A stretch of 21,247 bases of DNA. It comes from Minisyncoccota bacterium. GTDB taxonomy: Bacteria; Patescibacteriota; Minisyncoccia; Phycocordibacterales; UBA9973. Position numbers and translations under genes: made by a program. Below the pieces are notes generated by a model, which saw nothing but the letters and a program-made list of their open reading frames with translations, was not told where the DNA came from and made no database searches. Shown here in pieces: positions 7,438 through 14,103 of the stretch. The stretch is from the NCBI GenBank assembly GCA_017992485.1, contig JAGOOL010000006.1:1-21247 (forward strand), given 5' to 3'. Positions within the stretch are counted from its first letter, which is position 1; the number at the start of each line of letters is the position of its first letter.

Positions 7438-7466
7438 TTGACTATTCCCAAAATATATGCTATTAT
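7438..7466 (+). promoter_or_regulatory. Promoter of the lipoprotein-protease gene
   Basis: TTGACT (7438-7443), a 17-base spacer and TATTAT (7461-7466) preceded by TGC, giving both a -35 and an extended -10. Transcription should start near 7473, leaving an untranslated leader of about 80 bases. Confidence 0.7.
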
Positions 7467-7490
7467 ACAGCATATCGTTGTTCTTTATAT

Positions 7491-7544
7491 ATGGAGTTAA
7501 TTGGTTGCCAGAGGAGACTAAAGTCTTTTGTGGTAACCAATTAA
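7491..7544 (+). other. Possible 17-codon leader ORF inside the hairpin
   Basis: ATG at 7491 opens a frame ending in TAA at 7542-7544, ten bases before the protease start. The frame (MELIGCQRRLKSFVVTN) covers almost exactly the leader hairpin. No ribosome-binding site precedes it. It may be a regulatory leader peptide or chance. Confidence 0.25.
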
Positions 7545-7546
7545 CT
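7495..7546 (+). promoter_or_regulatory. Long leader hairpin before the protease gene
   Basis: Bases 7495-7518 pair with 7523-7546: 23 of 24 positions pair, three as G-T, with one G-G mismatch (7511/7530) and a TAAA loop. It begins about 20 bases after the predicted transcript start and ends eight bases before the ATG. No T-run follows, so it is not an ordinary terminator. It may control translation or RNA stability, or be a relic of a small mobile palindrome. Confidence 0.8.
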
Positions 7547-7554
7547 GAAAAACC

Positions 7555-8283
7555 ATGCAAAAAATCACCACTCTAGTGCTTGCCATTTTTATGGTCATGA
7601 ATGGCTGCTCTTCTAAAAAAAGAGCAAATACCGCAACGATAGATTTCACTGAACCAGTAAATGAAAATGCGACATATATATTTTCTACTTGCGGCGGGAA
7701 AATGATTATCTTTGCCGATGCGTCTGCTGCTCAAAAAATCAACAGCCTGCTGCACGAACATGAGGGAGCCACGATTAATAATCTTGGTGTTGGCAATGCT
7801 TTCATTGTAGATAGTAATGGAACTTTCCTACTTTATACCGCGAGGCACTGCACTGTCGGTATTGAGAAAATTACACACACGCTCAATGCTGATATTGCTG
7901 TTGTTGATTACAAGGGATTGCGAAATATCAGCCCTTCTGTGATGGAAATTACTGAAGGCTATAAGATACAACCCAATGTCAGTAGCGGCGACTCTGTCTA
8001 TGTCCGTGGATATTACACTGACAATAAAGGACACATGTACTCCGTTTGTATTAGTGGAGTAGGAGAGCTTTCTGATCGTCGTGATACAAAGAAGAGGGTA
8101 ATAGGTGCAGTTGAGTATTTTTCAGAACGAGTATTTAATGTATTGCTCGAGGAAAATATTGACCTTGGCGGATTATCCGGCGCACCTGCTTTTGATAAGT
8201 TCGGCAATGTTATCGGTATATATTGCGGAAGAACGATAGATCAAAGCACAGGAGATTGTTTTGCACGGATAACACTGTTCTAA
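7555..8283 (+). CDS. Lipoprotein with trypsin-like serine protease domain
   Basis: 242 aa. Residues 1-18 form a lipoprotein signal (basic start, hydrophobic core, lipobox MNGC with Cys18). The rest resembles a chymotrypsin-fold (S1) protease: GVGNAFIV followed by TARHC gives His98, NADIAVV gives Asp113, and DLGGLSGAP gives Ser208 in the G.SG.P context, with the usual GNVIGIYCG strand after it. The triad is complete and correctly ordered, so the domain is probably active, anchored on the outer face of the membrane. Seven cysteines follow the lipobox region, so disulfides are possible. It has its own promoter, a long hairpin leader and a terminator, so it is monocistronic. No ribosome-binding site precedes the ATG. 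Physiological substrates are unknown. Confidence 0.85.
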   Translation: MQKITTLVLAIFMVMNGCSSKKRANTATIDFTEPVNENATYIFSTCGGKMIIFADASAAQKINSLLHEHEGATINNLGVGNAFIVDSNGTFLLYTARHCTVGIEKITHTLNADIAVVDYKGLRNISPSVMEITEGYKIQPNVSSGDSVYVRGYYTDNKGHMYSVCISGVGELSDRRDTKKRVIGAVEYFSERVFNVLLEENIDLGGLSGAPAFDKFGNVIGIYCGRTIDQSTGDCFARITLF

Positions 8284-8312
8284 TAATTTGATTTCAAAGA
8301 ATATTTTTAGGT

Positions 8313-8347
8313 AAAGGCTGAGCACCCATGCTCGGCCTTTTATTTTT
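8313..8347 (+). terminator. Intrinsic terminator after the protease gene
   Basis: AAGGC-TGAGC pairs with GCTC-GGCCTT around a six-base loop, with one G-T pair, and is followed by a T-rich tail (TTTTATTTTTAT). Confidence 0.85.
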
Positions 8348-8353
8348 ATATTG

Positions 8354-8382
8354 TTGACTTAGATAGTCGTAAGTCGTATGAT
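8354..8382 (+). promoter_or_regulatory. Promoter of the 43-aa membrane protein gene
   Basis: TTGACT (8354-8359), 17-base spacer, TATGAT (8377-8382). The start would be near 8389, with a leader of about 40 bases before the ATG at 8431. Confidence 0.7.
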
Positions 8383-8430
8383 GCAAGTCACCATTGTTCT
8401 ACAAACCCCAAACAAAAACTAAATACCATT

Positions 8431-8562
8431 ATGACTCAGCACGTTGCAACAGAAAGCATTAGCAAATATTGGGGATTCCTCATGTTTATGGGATCCATAA
8501 TACTACTATTTATTTATTGCATTACTCGGCGATCGACTAATTCCGGTGATTCAAATAAATAA
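8431..8562 (+). CDS. 43-aa single-helix membrane protein
   Basis: A 44-codon frame reads a polar N-terminus (MTQHVATESISKYW), one hydrophobic helix (about 15-32, GFLMFMGSIILLFIYCI) and a basic then polar tail (TRRSTNSGDSNK). The positive tail suggests the C-terminus is cytoplasmic. The gene is flanked by a consensus-like promoter and an intrinsic terminator immediately after its stop, so it is a complete one-gene unit, which is the main reason to accept it. No ribosome-binding site is evident. I recognise no family. Confidence 0.7.
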   Translation: MTQHVATESISKYWGFLMFMGSIILLFIYCITRRSTNSGDSNK

Positions 8563-8587
8563 AAATACCCCAGACAGGGGTATTTTT
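8561..8587. terminator. Two-way intrinsic terminator between convergent genes
   Basis: AAAATACCCC pairs perfectly with GGGGTATTTT around the loop AGACA, with T-runs on both strands. It serves the 43-aa gene (plus) and the membrane protein gene ending at 8602 (minus). Confidence 0.92.
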
Positions 8588-8601
8588 ATTTGAGTGAGAA
8601 T

Positions 8602-9417
8602 TTAGTTTGTCGTATTTGCATCCGTCGTAATAGTTGTTTCTTTTTCTACTACAACAGAGTCTGCTGTCTCAGTAATCGCCTCAACCACTGTTTCAGTTGT
8701 TGTGACAACGTTATTTTGCTGGAGTGCGTCCGGAAGCAACTTGCGATAGACGTACGCTGTTGCGAGTTGGGAGATTGCCATCGTAACGAGCAATCCGACA
8801 ACCAAAGCGATAAGACCGAGGAGGTTGAGGGCGAGGAGCGTCAAGATGAAGTAAAAAATCTTGCCGCGATGACCTTTGGTCATCTGAGCACTAACCTTAA
8901 ATGTATCCCAGAACTTAACTCGCTTGTCGACGATGAGATACGTAACGAAAATAAAGCGAATGAGGAACGCAATGACGAGGATGATCGCAACGATACCTAC
9001 TGCGATGACTACTCCACTCAGCGTACCACTTGAGCCAAGCGTAGTGATCATTCCACCCGCAAAGAGAATAATACCGATGATCGCGAGGGGGATAATTGCC
9101 ATGAGTCCAATGAGCAAGCCGGCAAGAGCGTACTTCACAAAAATTCTCGGTTCTTTAATGTTGTTGAACAAGTCTCCAGTGTCCGGCTTTTTGCCATCGA
9201 CTACACCGAGAGAGATCTGCATGTAGCCTATTGTTGCAAGGGTTCCAAAAATATATGCCGCAGCGCCAATAATAACGAGAAGGAGATTTTCACTTTCCAC
9301 ACTGCTAATCGCATTGAGAATACCGATTATTACACCAATACCGACATACACCCACGGATTCTTTTTAAATTCCTCCCAGCCGAACAAAATGGCTTCTTTA
9401 CCAGAAAATGTTTTCAT
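8602..9417 (-). CDS. Multi-helix integral membrane protein of unknown function
   Basis: 271 aa from the ATG at 9417; a longer open frame extends upstream to 9882, but its added 155 residues lie over the RNase HI gene and read as non-coding. The product begins MKTFSGKEAILFGWEEFKKNPW, a cytoplasmic amphipathic start, followed by about six hydrophobic segments (roughly 23-38, 45-66, 92-118, 132-158, 187-213 with a break) and a Thr/Val/Glu-rich tail from about 235. The layout resembles bacterial DUF975-type or similar six-helix proteins, but I see no signature strong enough to name it. The start is supported by an extended -10 (TGGTATAAC) nine bases upstream and by AAGG close to the ATG. Confidence 0.85.
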   Translation of the reverse strand: MKTFSGKEAILFGWEEFKKNPWVYVGIGVIIGILNAISSVESENLLLVIIGAAAYIFGTLATIGYMQISLGVVDGKKPDTGDLFNNIKEPRIFVKYALAGLLIGLMAIIPLAIIGIILFAGGMITTLGSSGTLSGVVIAVGIVAIILVIAFLIRFIFVTYLIVDKRVKFWDTFKVSAQMTKGHRGKIFYFILTLLALNLLGLIALVVGLLVTMAISQLATAYVYRKLLPDALQQNNVVTTTETVVEAITETADSVVVEKETTITTDANTTN

Positions 9418-9426
9418 ATGCCTTAG

Positions 9427-9454
9427 GTTATACCATGTTTTGCGGGAATAACAA
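9427..9454 (-). promoter_or_regulatory. Promoter of the multi-helix membrane protein gene
   Basis: Minus strand: TTGTTA (9449-9454), 16-base spacer, TATAAC (9427-9432) with an extended TGG. Its -35 overlaps the left arm of the palindrome at 9442-9471. Confidence 0.5.
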
Positions 9455-9471
9455 TCTGTGATTATTCCCGC
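9442..9471. promoter_or_regulatory. Palindrome in a divergent promoter region, candidate operator
   Basis: Perfect 10-base inverted arms, GCGGGAATAA (9442-9451) and TTATTCCCGC (9462-9471), around a 10-base centre. It lies between the divergent starts at 9417 and 9511 and covers the minus-strand -35. There is no T-run, so a protein-binding operator is more likely than a terminator. Confidence 0.5.
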
Positions 9472-9498
9472 CATATTCCCAAATGTCCTTATTTTGTA

Positions 9499-9504
9499 TA
9501 GAAT
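9499..9504 (+). promoter_or_regulatory. -10 element of the RNase HI gene (leaderless)
   Basis: TAGAAT with exactly six bases (GCTCGC) to the ATG at 9511; no ribosome-binding site. Confidence 0.45.
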
Positions 9505-9510
9505 GCTCGC

Positions 9511-10308
9511 ATGGCAGACACTACTCCGGCGCCCGAGGCCAATGAGAAAAAGATCACTATTTATACCGACGGTTCTTCCCGTGGGAATCCTGGCCCGGGT
9601 GGCTGGGCGGCAACGATGCAATTTCCAAATCATCGGATTATCGAGATCGGCGGGGCAGAGGGGCATACGACCAATAACCGTATGGAGCTCACCGCTATTT
9701 TGAAGGCGCTCGAATACATCCGCGACCACCTCAGTACTGCGACTGCTGTTGAGATAAATTCTGATTCTTCGTATGCCCTTAGTGGTATTACAAAGTGGGT
9801 TTACGGTTGGTTCAAGAATAATTGGCAGACGTCTGATGGTTCTCCAGTTGCGAACCGTGATCTCTGGGAGCCGATGTATCAACTCGTTTGGTATTTTAAA
9901 TCTAAGTGCGAACTAACATTTACCAAAGTTTCCGGCCACTCTGGTGTTCTTGGTAATGAACGTGCAGATCTCATTGCAACAGCATTTGCAGATGGTGATC
10001 GCATTCTATTATATGTAGGCGGCGCAAAGGACTATGAGCGCTTACTTGGCGACTCGGTCGGCGATAGAAGTTTGGTAACTGAAATGACCGAGCAACAAAA
10101 AGCTGATAGCAAAGCCAAGAAAGCGCGAAGTGCAATGCCGGCGTATTCATATGTCTCGCAAGTTGGCGGCATGATTGAAACGCATCGTACGTGGGCGGAT
10201 TGCGAAGCGCGGGTAAAAGGCAAGAGCGGTGCGAAATTTAAAAAAGCATTGTCAGAAGAAGACGAAGCGAATATAATCTTGTCGTGGACAGTAGGGAAAG
10301 TAGAGTAG
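9511..10308 (+). CDS. rnhA: Ribonuclease HI with C-terminal viroplasmin-like domain
   Basis: 265 aa, about 110 longer than a minimal RNase HI. The catalytic domain (14-162) has YTDGSSRGNPGPGG with Asp20, NNRMELTA with Glu59, NSDSSYAL with Asp85, and SGHSGVLGNERADLIA with His143 and Asp153, so the active site is complete. It cleaves RNA in RNA/DNA hybrids. Residues 211-260 (AYSYVSQVGGMIETHRTWAD, then CEARVKGKSGAKFKKA) match the caulimovirus-viroplasmin/RNase H1 hybrid-binding fold. In eukaryotic RNase H1 and Bacillus halodurans this domain is N-terminal; here it is at the C-terminus after a basic linker (165-210). The gene overlaps comEC by 25 bases. A leaderless start is suggested by TAGAAT six bases upstream. 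Confidence 0.93.
   Translation: MADTTPAPEANEKKITIYTDGSSRGNPGPGGWAATMQFPNHRIIEIGGAEGHTTNNRMELTAILKALEYIRDHLSTATAVEINSDSSYALSGITKWVYGWFKNNWQTSDGSPVANRDLWEPMYQLVWYFKSKCELTFTKVSGHSGVLGNERADLIATAFADGDRILLYVGGAKDYERLLGDSVGDRSLVTEMTEQQKADSKAKKARSAMPAYSYVSQVGGMIETHRTWADCEARVKGKSGAKFKKALSEEDEANIILSWTVGKVE
10272..10277 (+). promoter_or_regulatory. -10-like element before the comEC GTG start
   Basis: TATAAT inside the end of the RNase HI gene, exactly six bases before GTG 10284. It matches the spacing seen at other starts in the window and helps choose this start. Confidence 0.4.
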
Positions 10309-11843
10309 AAGGAAGAACGAACAATGATATTCTGAAAATAAGCTTGGCCGGTTGGCTCACCGGAATGCTCGCAGCCAGTATCTTCCGAAATAGTTTTATA
10401 TACATAATGCCGATTGCAGTTGCAGTCGGCATTTTCGTTTGGCCGAACAGTAGAAATAAGCGCACATATGTCGCTTTCTTTATTCTGGCGGCGTTCGCAA
10501 TGTTTCGTTTTTCATATACCGAAGAAAAAGTTGTCGCAAAGATTGCAGCATTGCCGTTTGAACAAACTATTGAATTATCGGGAATGGTTGTGGCTTCATC
10601 GGAAGCCGGAACTAATGGTAGTCAATTCGTTGTGAAGGGAGAGATAAATAATGATAAAGAAAATCAAAATAAAAAATCATATATTTCTGAATTAGAAATA
10701 AAATTCCAAGTCCGCGAAAGCGATGGCAAAGAATATTCGTACGGCGATATTGTGATGGTAAAAGGGAAGTTAGAAAAACCCGAACCCTTTGAAACATCGA
10801 CTGGTGGCATGTTCGACTATCCAAACTTTCTCAAAAAAGATGGCATTCTCGGCATTGTCAAAGCCAAATCAATTATGGTCACAGCGACCAAGCAAGGCAA
10901 TCCGGTTTTACGAACACTGCTCACATTTGAAGCGAACCTCGAAGATGCAATCAAAACACTGATGCCCGGTATGAAAGGAAGTCTGGCTAGTGGCGTGCTT
11001 CTCGGCGATAAACAAATCACAAAAGAAAATCGCGAGGAATTTATTACAACAGGCACGACGCATATCATCGCGCTCTCCGGTTACAACGTCAGTATTGTGG
11101 CAAACTTTTTCCGTGAACTATTTTCTTTCTTACCACTTGCCGGCGCGCTTGCGATGGGCGGCATAGCTATCGTTTTATTTGTCGTCATGACAGGATTGCA
11201 GTCGAGTGCAGTTCGAGCGGGGATCATGGGATGTATCGTACTCTTCGCCAAAGCTAAAGGCCGGCAAGCAAACATCGGTCTCGTTCTATTACTTGCAGCT
11301 TTTGCGATGACAGCGATAAATGCATACACGCTCTACTATGATGTGTCGTCGCAGTTATCATTTCTCGCGACAGTCGGCATTATTTATTTTTCACCGCGCG
11401 TGTCGCATTGGTTCAACTGGCTGCCAAAAGAAAAATTTGGTTTGCCATGGCGCGAGATTGCGACGGGAACAATCGGCACACAGATGTTTGTATTGCCCTT
11501 TATCCTTTGGAAAACCGGCACACTGTCGATTATCAGTCCGCTTACCAACATTGCCGTTCTACCATTTATGCCGTACCTCATGGCGTTTTCAGCAATCGTT
11601 GCGCTCCTCGGCGTTGTCTATCTGCCGATAGCTGAACCATTTGCTTTTATTGCGACGGGGATTTCGAGTGCGATTTTATTTCTCATCCATATTTCTACCA
11701 AAATTCCGCTTGCTGCTGTGCCGCTTGTGACGCCATTTTGGGCAATGGCACTTATGTACATTTTTCTTTTATATAGGTTTGATCCGTTCGGCTGGAAGAA
11801 GAAAGCGATTCAGAAAAATGGTACAGTTGAGGAAACACAATAA
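10284..11843 (+). CDS. comEC: ComEC/Rec2-type DNA-uptake channel, no C-terminal nuclease-like domain
   Basis: 519 aa from a GTG start. Two N-terminal helices (about 20-76) lead into the OB-like DUF4131 region (90-200) with ELSGMVVAS and MFDYPNFLKKDGILG, then the Competence domain (about 229-490) with the marker HIIALSGYNVSIVA (260-273; the usual form is HLLA.SGLHV) and about eight more membrane helices. ComEC carries single-stranded DNA across the inner membrane in natural transformation. The metallo-beta-lactamase-like domain found at the C-terminus of full-length ComEC is absent: the protein ends in a short basic tail after the last helix. The first bases overlap the RNase HI gene. The GTG is preceded at six bases by TATAAT; no other ATG in frame lies near. 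Confidence 0.92.
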   Translation: MDSRESRVEGRTNNDILKISLAGWLTGMLAASIFRNSFIYIMPIAVAVGIFVWPNSRNKRTYVAFFILAAFAMFRFSYTEEKVVAKIAALPFEQTIELSGMVVASSEAGTNGSQFVVKGEINNDKENQNKKSYISELEIKFQVRESDGKEYSYGDIVMVKGKLEKPEPFETSTGGMFDYPNFLKKDGILGIVKAKSIMVTATKQGNPVLRTLLTFEANLEDAIKTLMPGMKGSLASGVLLGDKQITKENREEFITTGTTHIIALSGYNVSIVANFFRELFSFLPLAGALAMGGIAIVLFVVMTGLQSSAVRAGIMGCIVLFAKAKGRQANIGLVLLLAAFAMTAINAYTLYYDVSSQLSFLATVGIIYFSPRVSHWFNWLPKEKFGLPWREIATGTIGTQMFVLPFILWKTGTLSIISPLTNIAVLPFMPYLMAFSAIVALLGVVYLPIAEPFAFIATGISSAILFLIHISTKIPLAAVPLVTPFWAMALMYIFLLYRFDPFGWKKKAIQKNGTVEETQ

Positions 11844-11854
11844 AATATACGACC

Positions 11855-12313
11855 ATGGCAAATCAAGACGAAATAAAAAAACTCATTGCAGAACTAAAGA
11901 TAGCAACCGCTACCGCCAGAAAAAATAAAACTGCAAAAATTGCTGCATACGAAAAACAAAAAGCTGATGCGGCCGATGCTGCAGAAGAACGCAGCGCAAT
12001 TGAGCTCTGCAATCGTTTAATAACGAAAGAAAAATTACTCCACGTTGCGAATTGCGGCATGGACTACTATCCGGTTTACTGTTTGGGTACTGATGCACCG
12101 AGTGTTGTCGGTAAAAAGATGCACACAGCTACTCGAGAAGATCTCGGTGTTAAAGGATTCCATATATCTACGTTTCTCTCCAAACGCTACACCGTCGTTT
12201 TTATTCAGATAACAGAAAACGAAATGTACGATACGAGTCTCGGCAACAAGGATAGAATTTTTGATCAGGAAATCGTTGTGACGCCCGGACAGTATATCTG
12301 TATTAAATGGTAA
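11855..12313 (+). CDS. Unrecognised 152-aa protein
   Basis: The ATG is 11 bases after the comEC stop. Residues 1-60 are a strongly charged Lys/Ala/Glu-rich helix, probably a coiled coil; the rest is a mixed, soluble-looking domain with VANCGMDYYPVYCLGTDAPS and a C-terminal strand ending QYICIKW. No signal peptide or membrane segment is seen, and I recognise no family. TAAAAT overlaps the comEC stop eight bases before the ATG, so it may be transcribed separately or by readthrough from comEC. A terminator follows 28 bases after its stop. Confidence 0.72.
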   Translation: MANQDEIKKLIAELKIATATARKNKTAKIAAYEKQKADAADAAEERSAIELCNRLITKEKLLHVANCGMDYYPVYCLGTDAPSVVGKKMHTATREDLGVKGFHISTFLSKRYTVVFIQITENEMYDTSLGNKDRIFDQEIVVTPGQYICIKW

Positions 12314-12341
12314 GTATACTAATCGAAGACTGTGTAAACTT

Positions 12342-12366
12342 AAGAAGCCTCAAAGCTTCTTTTTTT
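12342..12366 (+). terminator. Intrinsic terminator after the 152-aa gene
   Basis: Perfect seven-pair stem AAGAAGC/GCTTCTT with a six-base loop and a run of seven Ts. It lies within the upstream extension of the next reading frame, which argues against that extension being translated. Confidence 0.85.
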
Positions 12367-12429
12367 ATTGACAAAACAGCTGAAACGTTTAGAGTCAATA
12401 AAACAATATACATACTAAAACTACATACA

Positions 12430-13227
12430 ATGGAAACAATAGAAAAACATGAGGAAATCGCTCAGCAGATTAAATCGACCTACGGAATATCTATCCCCGA
12501 GGATACAATAAAAAAAGCGTACGTTGTCGCTGAATATATCAGTGAAATAAAAGCAGTCGTCCATAATCTACCCGCGCGAGATTTAGTAAGGGCTGCTAGA
12601 GAGGCAAATGAGCACGATATCTGGTGGTACTACAAAATACAGGGGCTACACTTTGAGAATTGGACACTCGCTACTGTCCTTTGTCAGACAATAAGAACCG
12701 ATGCTTTGGTTACAATTCTTAGGTTGGAAATTGAAAATGGTCTTGATTTGTCTGATAACAAGTTTCTCATTGATGCAATCAGTGAATTAACAAAGTATAT
12801 TCCAGGCGCTGCACAACTCAACGATTTTCACCGGAGGATTATTGATAAAGCAGTTAATACAAATGACCATAACTTACTCACTGTTTTGGAAAAAACGATT
12901 ACTGGAGAAGTTGAGGCAAAACAAAATCTGGAAAAAAATATAGTAGCAAGCCAGATTGCGAGGGGTCATATTAGTATTGATTTTAAGCAGGAGGATATTC
13001 GGGCGTTAATCAGAAGAATTCCAACACCATATGAACTTAAGCATCAAAACCAGAATATGGTTTTGATCGGGTATATCAACAAACTTATTGAGGAGCTGGA
13101 AATAGAAGAGCTGGAAGTAATAGCTCTACAGAAAATCAACGATAAGGAAGGTGAGCTACTCACCATACTTGCCACGATGATGTTGATGAAAAAAATAGAA
13201 GTTGAAAACCGTCTTAATCAGAAGTAA
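12430..13227 (+). CDS. Unrecognised 265-aa helical protein
   Basis: I use the ATG at 12430 rather than an in-frame ATG at 12307, because the earlier start overlaps the previous gene and would read through a terminator. The product looks almost entirely alpha-helical and soluble, rich in Glu, Ile, Leu and Lys, with possible helical-repeat character (DALVTILRLEIENGLDLSDN, then FLIDAISELTKYIP) and a coiled-coil-like end. No catalytic or metal-binding motif is evident and I recognise no family. It is lower in GC than its neighbours by eye and has its own terminator, so it forms an isolated unit that could have been acquired. Confidence 0.75.
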   Translation: METIEKHEEIAQQIKSTYGISIPEDTIKKAYVVAEYISEIKAVVHNLPARDLVRAAREANEHDIWWYYKIQGLHFENWTLATVLCQTIRTDALVTILRLEIENGLDLSDNKFLIDAISELTKYIPGAAQLNDFHRRIIDKAVNTNDHNLLTVLEKTITGEVEAKQNLEKNIVASQIARGHISIDFKQEDIRALIRRIPTPYELKHQNQNMVLIGYINKLIEELEIEELEVIALQKINDKEGELLTILATMMLMKKIEVENRLNQK

Positions 13228-13239
13228 GACGGTTTTTTT
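13205..13239. terminator. Intrinsic terminator between convergent genes
   Basis: AACCGTCTTA pairs perfectly with TAAGACGGTT around an eight-base loop and is followed by seven Ts. The stop codon of the 265-aa gene lies in the right arm. A-runs on the left let it also serve the SOD gene from the other strand. Confidence 0.92.
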
Positions 13240-13265
13240 ATTTATAGTATGTGCGAGCGGAAAAA

Positions 13266-13850
13266 CTATTCAGTAAAAAATTGTTCCGCAACTTTCCAAT
13301 TCATATTTGTGAAAAAATCTTCGATGTACTGTTTTTTGCCAGACGGGTGATAGTCGGCGACGAATGAGTGCTCCCACATATCGAGCGCGATAACTGGTGT
13401 TGTGTCTTGGAGTTGGCCGAGGTGCTGCTCATCAACCCAATGTATAAAGAGTTTTCCTTCGCGATCTTTTGAGAGCATTGCCCAACCAATACCGCGAGTC
13501 ATAGCGAGTGCTTTGAATCGAACGAGAAAAGCATCGACTGCGCCCCAGGTATTTTTGATTGCTTCTTCGAGTGGACTTGCTGCCGTGAGGGGGGTTGCGC
13601 CGCCTTCGAGTAATGCAAAATATTTTTCATGATTCTTGATACCGTTCCATTCAAAAGAAAAACGGCGCATGACTTCGTTCAAAACATAAGCATTTGTGTC
13701 AGCATCTTTAGCGAGATCGTCAGCCTTGGTGAGGACAGTATTTGCGTTTGTTACGTAGCCTTCGTACAGTTTGATATGTTCAGCGATAACTTTGGCGGAA
13801 ATGCCCTTGAGCTCCGGAATGGAGAATGTGCGTGGGGTAAATGTATTCAT
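13266..13850 (-). CDS. Iron/manganese superoxide dismutase, Mn-type pattern
   Basis: 194 aa, the usual SOD length. The four metal ligands are His25, His74 (IKNHEKYF), Asp157 and His161 (LDMWEHSFVADY). By alignment from memory, the outer-sphere pattern is Mn-type: Gly70 four residues before the second His, and Gln142 fifteen before the Asp. The first helix is unusual: where most SODs have H..KHH..YV, this one has HIKLYEGYV, one residue shorter and without the second-shell His pair, though the gateway Tyr (Tyr32) remains. It converts superoxide to peroxide and oxygen in the cytoplasm; no signal peptide is seen. TATAAT lies exactly six bases before the ATG (13857-13862), overlapping the stop codon of the upstream gene. 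I give no symbol because metal type is not certain. Confidence 0.93.
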   Translation of the reverse strand: MNTFTPRTFSIPELKGISAKVIAEHIKLYEGYVTNANTVLTKADDLAKDADTNAYVLNEVMRRFSFEWNGIKNHEKYFALLEGGATPLTAASPLEEAIKNTWGAVDAFLVRFKALAMTRGIGWAMLSKDREGKLFIHWVDEQHLGQLQDTTPVIALDMWEHSFVADYHPSGKKQYIEDFFTNMNWKVAEQFFTE

Positions 13851-13856
13851 GAGCTA

Positions 13857-13862
13857 ATTATA
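13857..13862 (-). promoter_or_regulatory. -10 element of the SOD gene (leaderless)
   Basis: TATAAT on the minus strand, six bases (TAGCTC) before the ATG at 13850, overlapping the stop of the upstream small gene. Confidence 0.55.
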
Positions 13863-14064
13863 GCCCAAATTCCTTCAACATGTCCTCAAATGTTTTATTG
13901 AGCGTTGTCGTGATAAAGAAGGCTGGAAGGTAGATCAAAGCCAAAATCACAAGCAAAACACCTCGGAAAAAGTAGCCGAGGAAGGTTTGGAGACCCTCGA
14001 AGAGGGTACCAAAGAGGTCTTCAAATAGTTCAACGATTGAACCCATGCTTGCCATACTACTCAT
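13858..14064 (-). CDS. 68-aa small membrane protein
   Basis: The N-terminal half (MSSMASMGSIVELFEDLFGT) looks amphipathic, and one long hydrophobic helix covers about residues 29-53 (GYFFRGVLLVILALIYLPAF), followed by a short charged end. No family is recognised. It is one of few genes here with a good ribosome-binding site: GGAG seven bases before the ATG. It lies seven bases upstream of the SOD gene in the same direction, so an operon is possible, although SOD also has its own -10. Confidence 0.75.
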   Translation of the reverse strand: MSSMASMGSIVELFEDLFGTLFEGLQTFLGYFFRGVLLVILALIYLPAFFITTTLNKTFEDMLKEFGL

Positions 14065-14092
14065 TTACTCGCTCCACGCAAGTTCGTATGAT
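14064..14092 (+). promoter_or_regulatory. Promoter of the 55-aa protein/DedA/methyltransferase genes
   Basis: TTTACT (14064-14069), 17-base spacer, TATGAT (14087-14092). The start would be near 14099, leaving about five bases before ATG 14104. Confidence 0.55.
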
Positions 14093-14103
14093 AAACTGTA
14101 GCC

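Noticed and set aside
9418..9882. N-terminal extension of the membrane protein gene ending at 8602
   Set aside because: These 155 residues lie antisense to RNase HI, look random in composition, and the membrane protein has a promoter and a natural start at 9417.
12307..12429. Earlier start for the 265-aa gene
   Set aside because: It would overlap the end of the preceding gene and translate through an intrinsic terminator stem.
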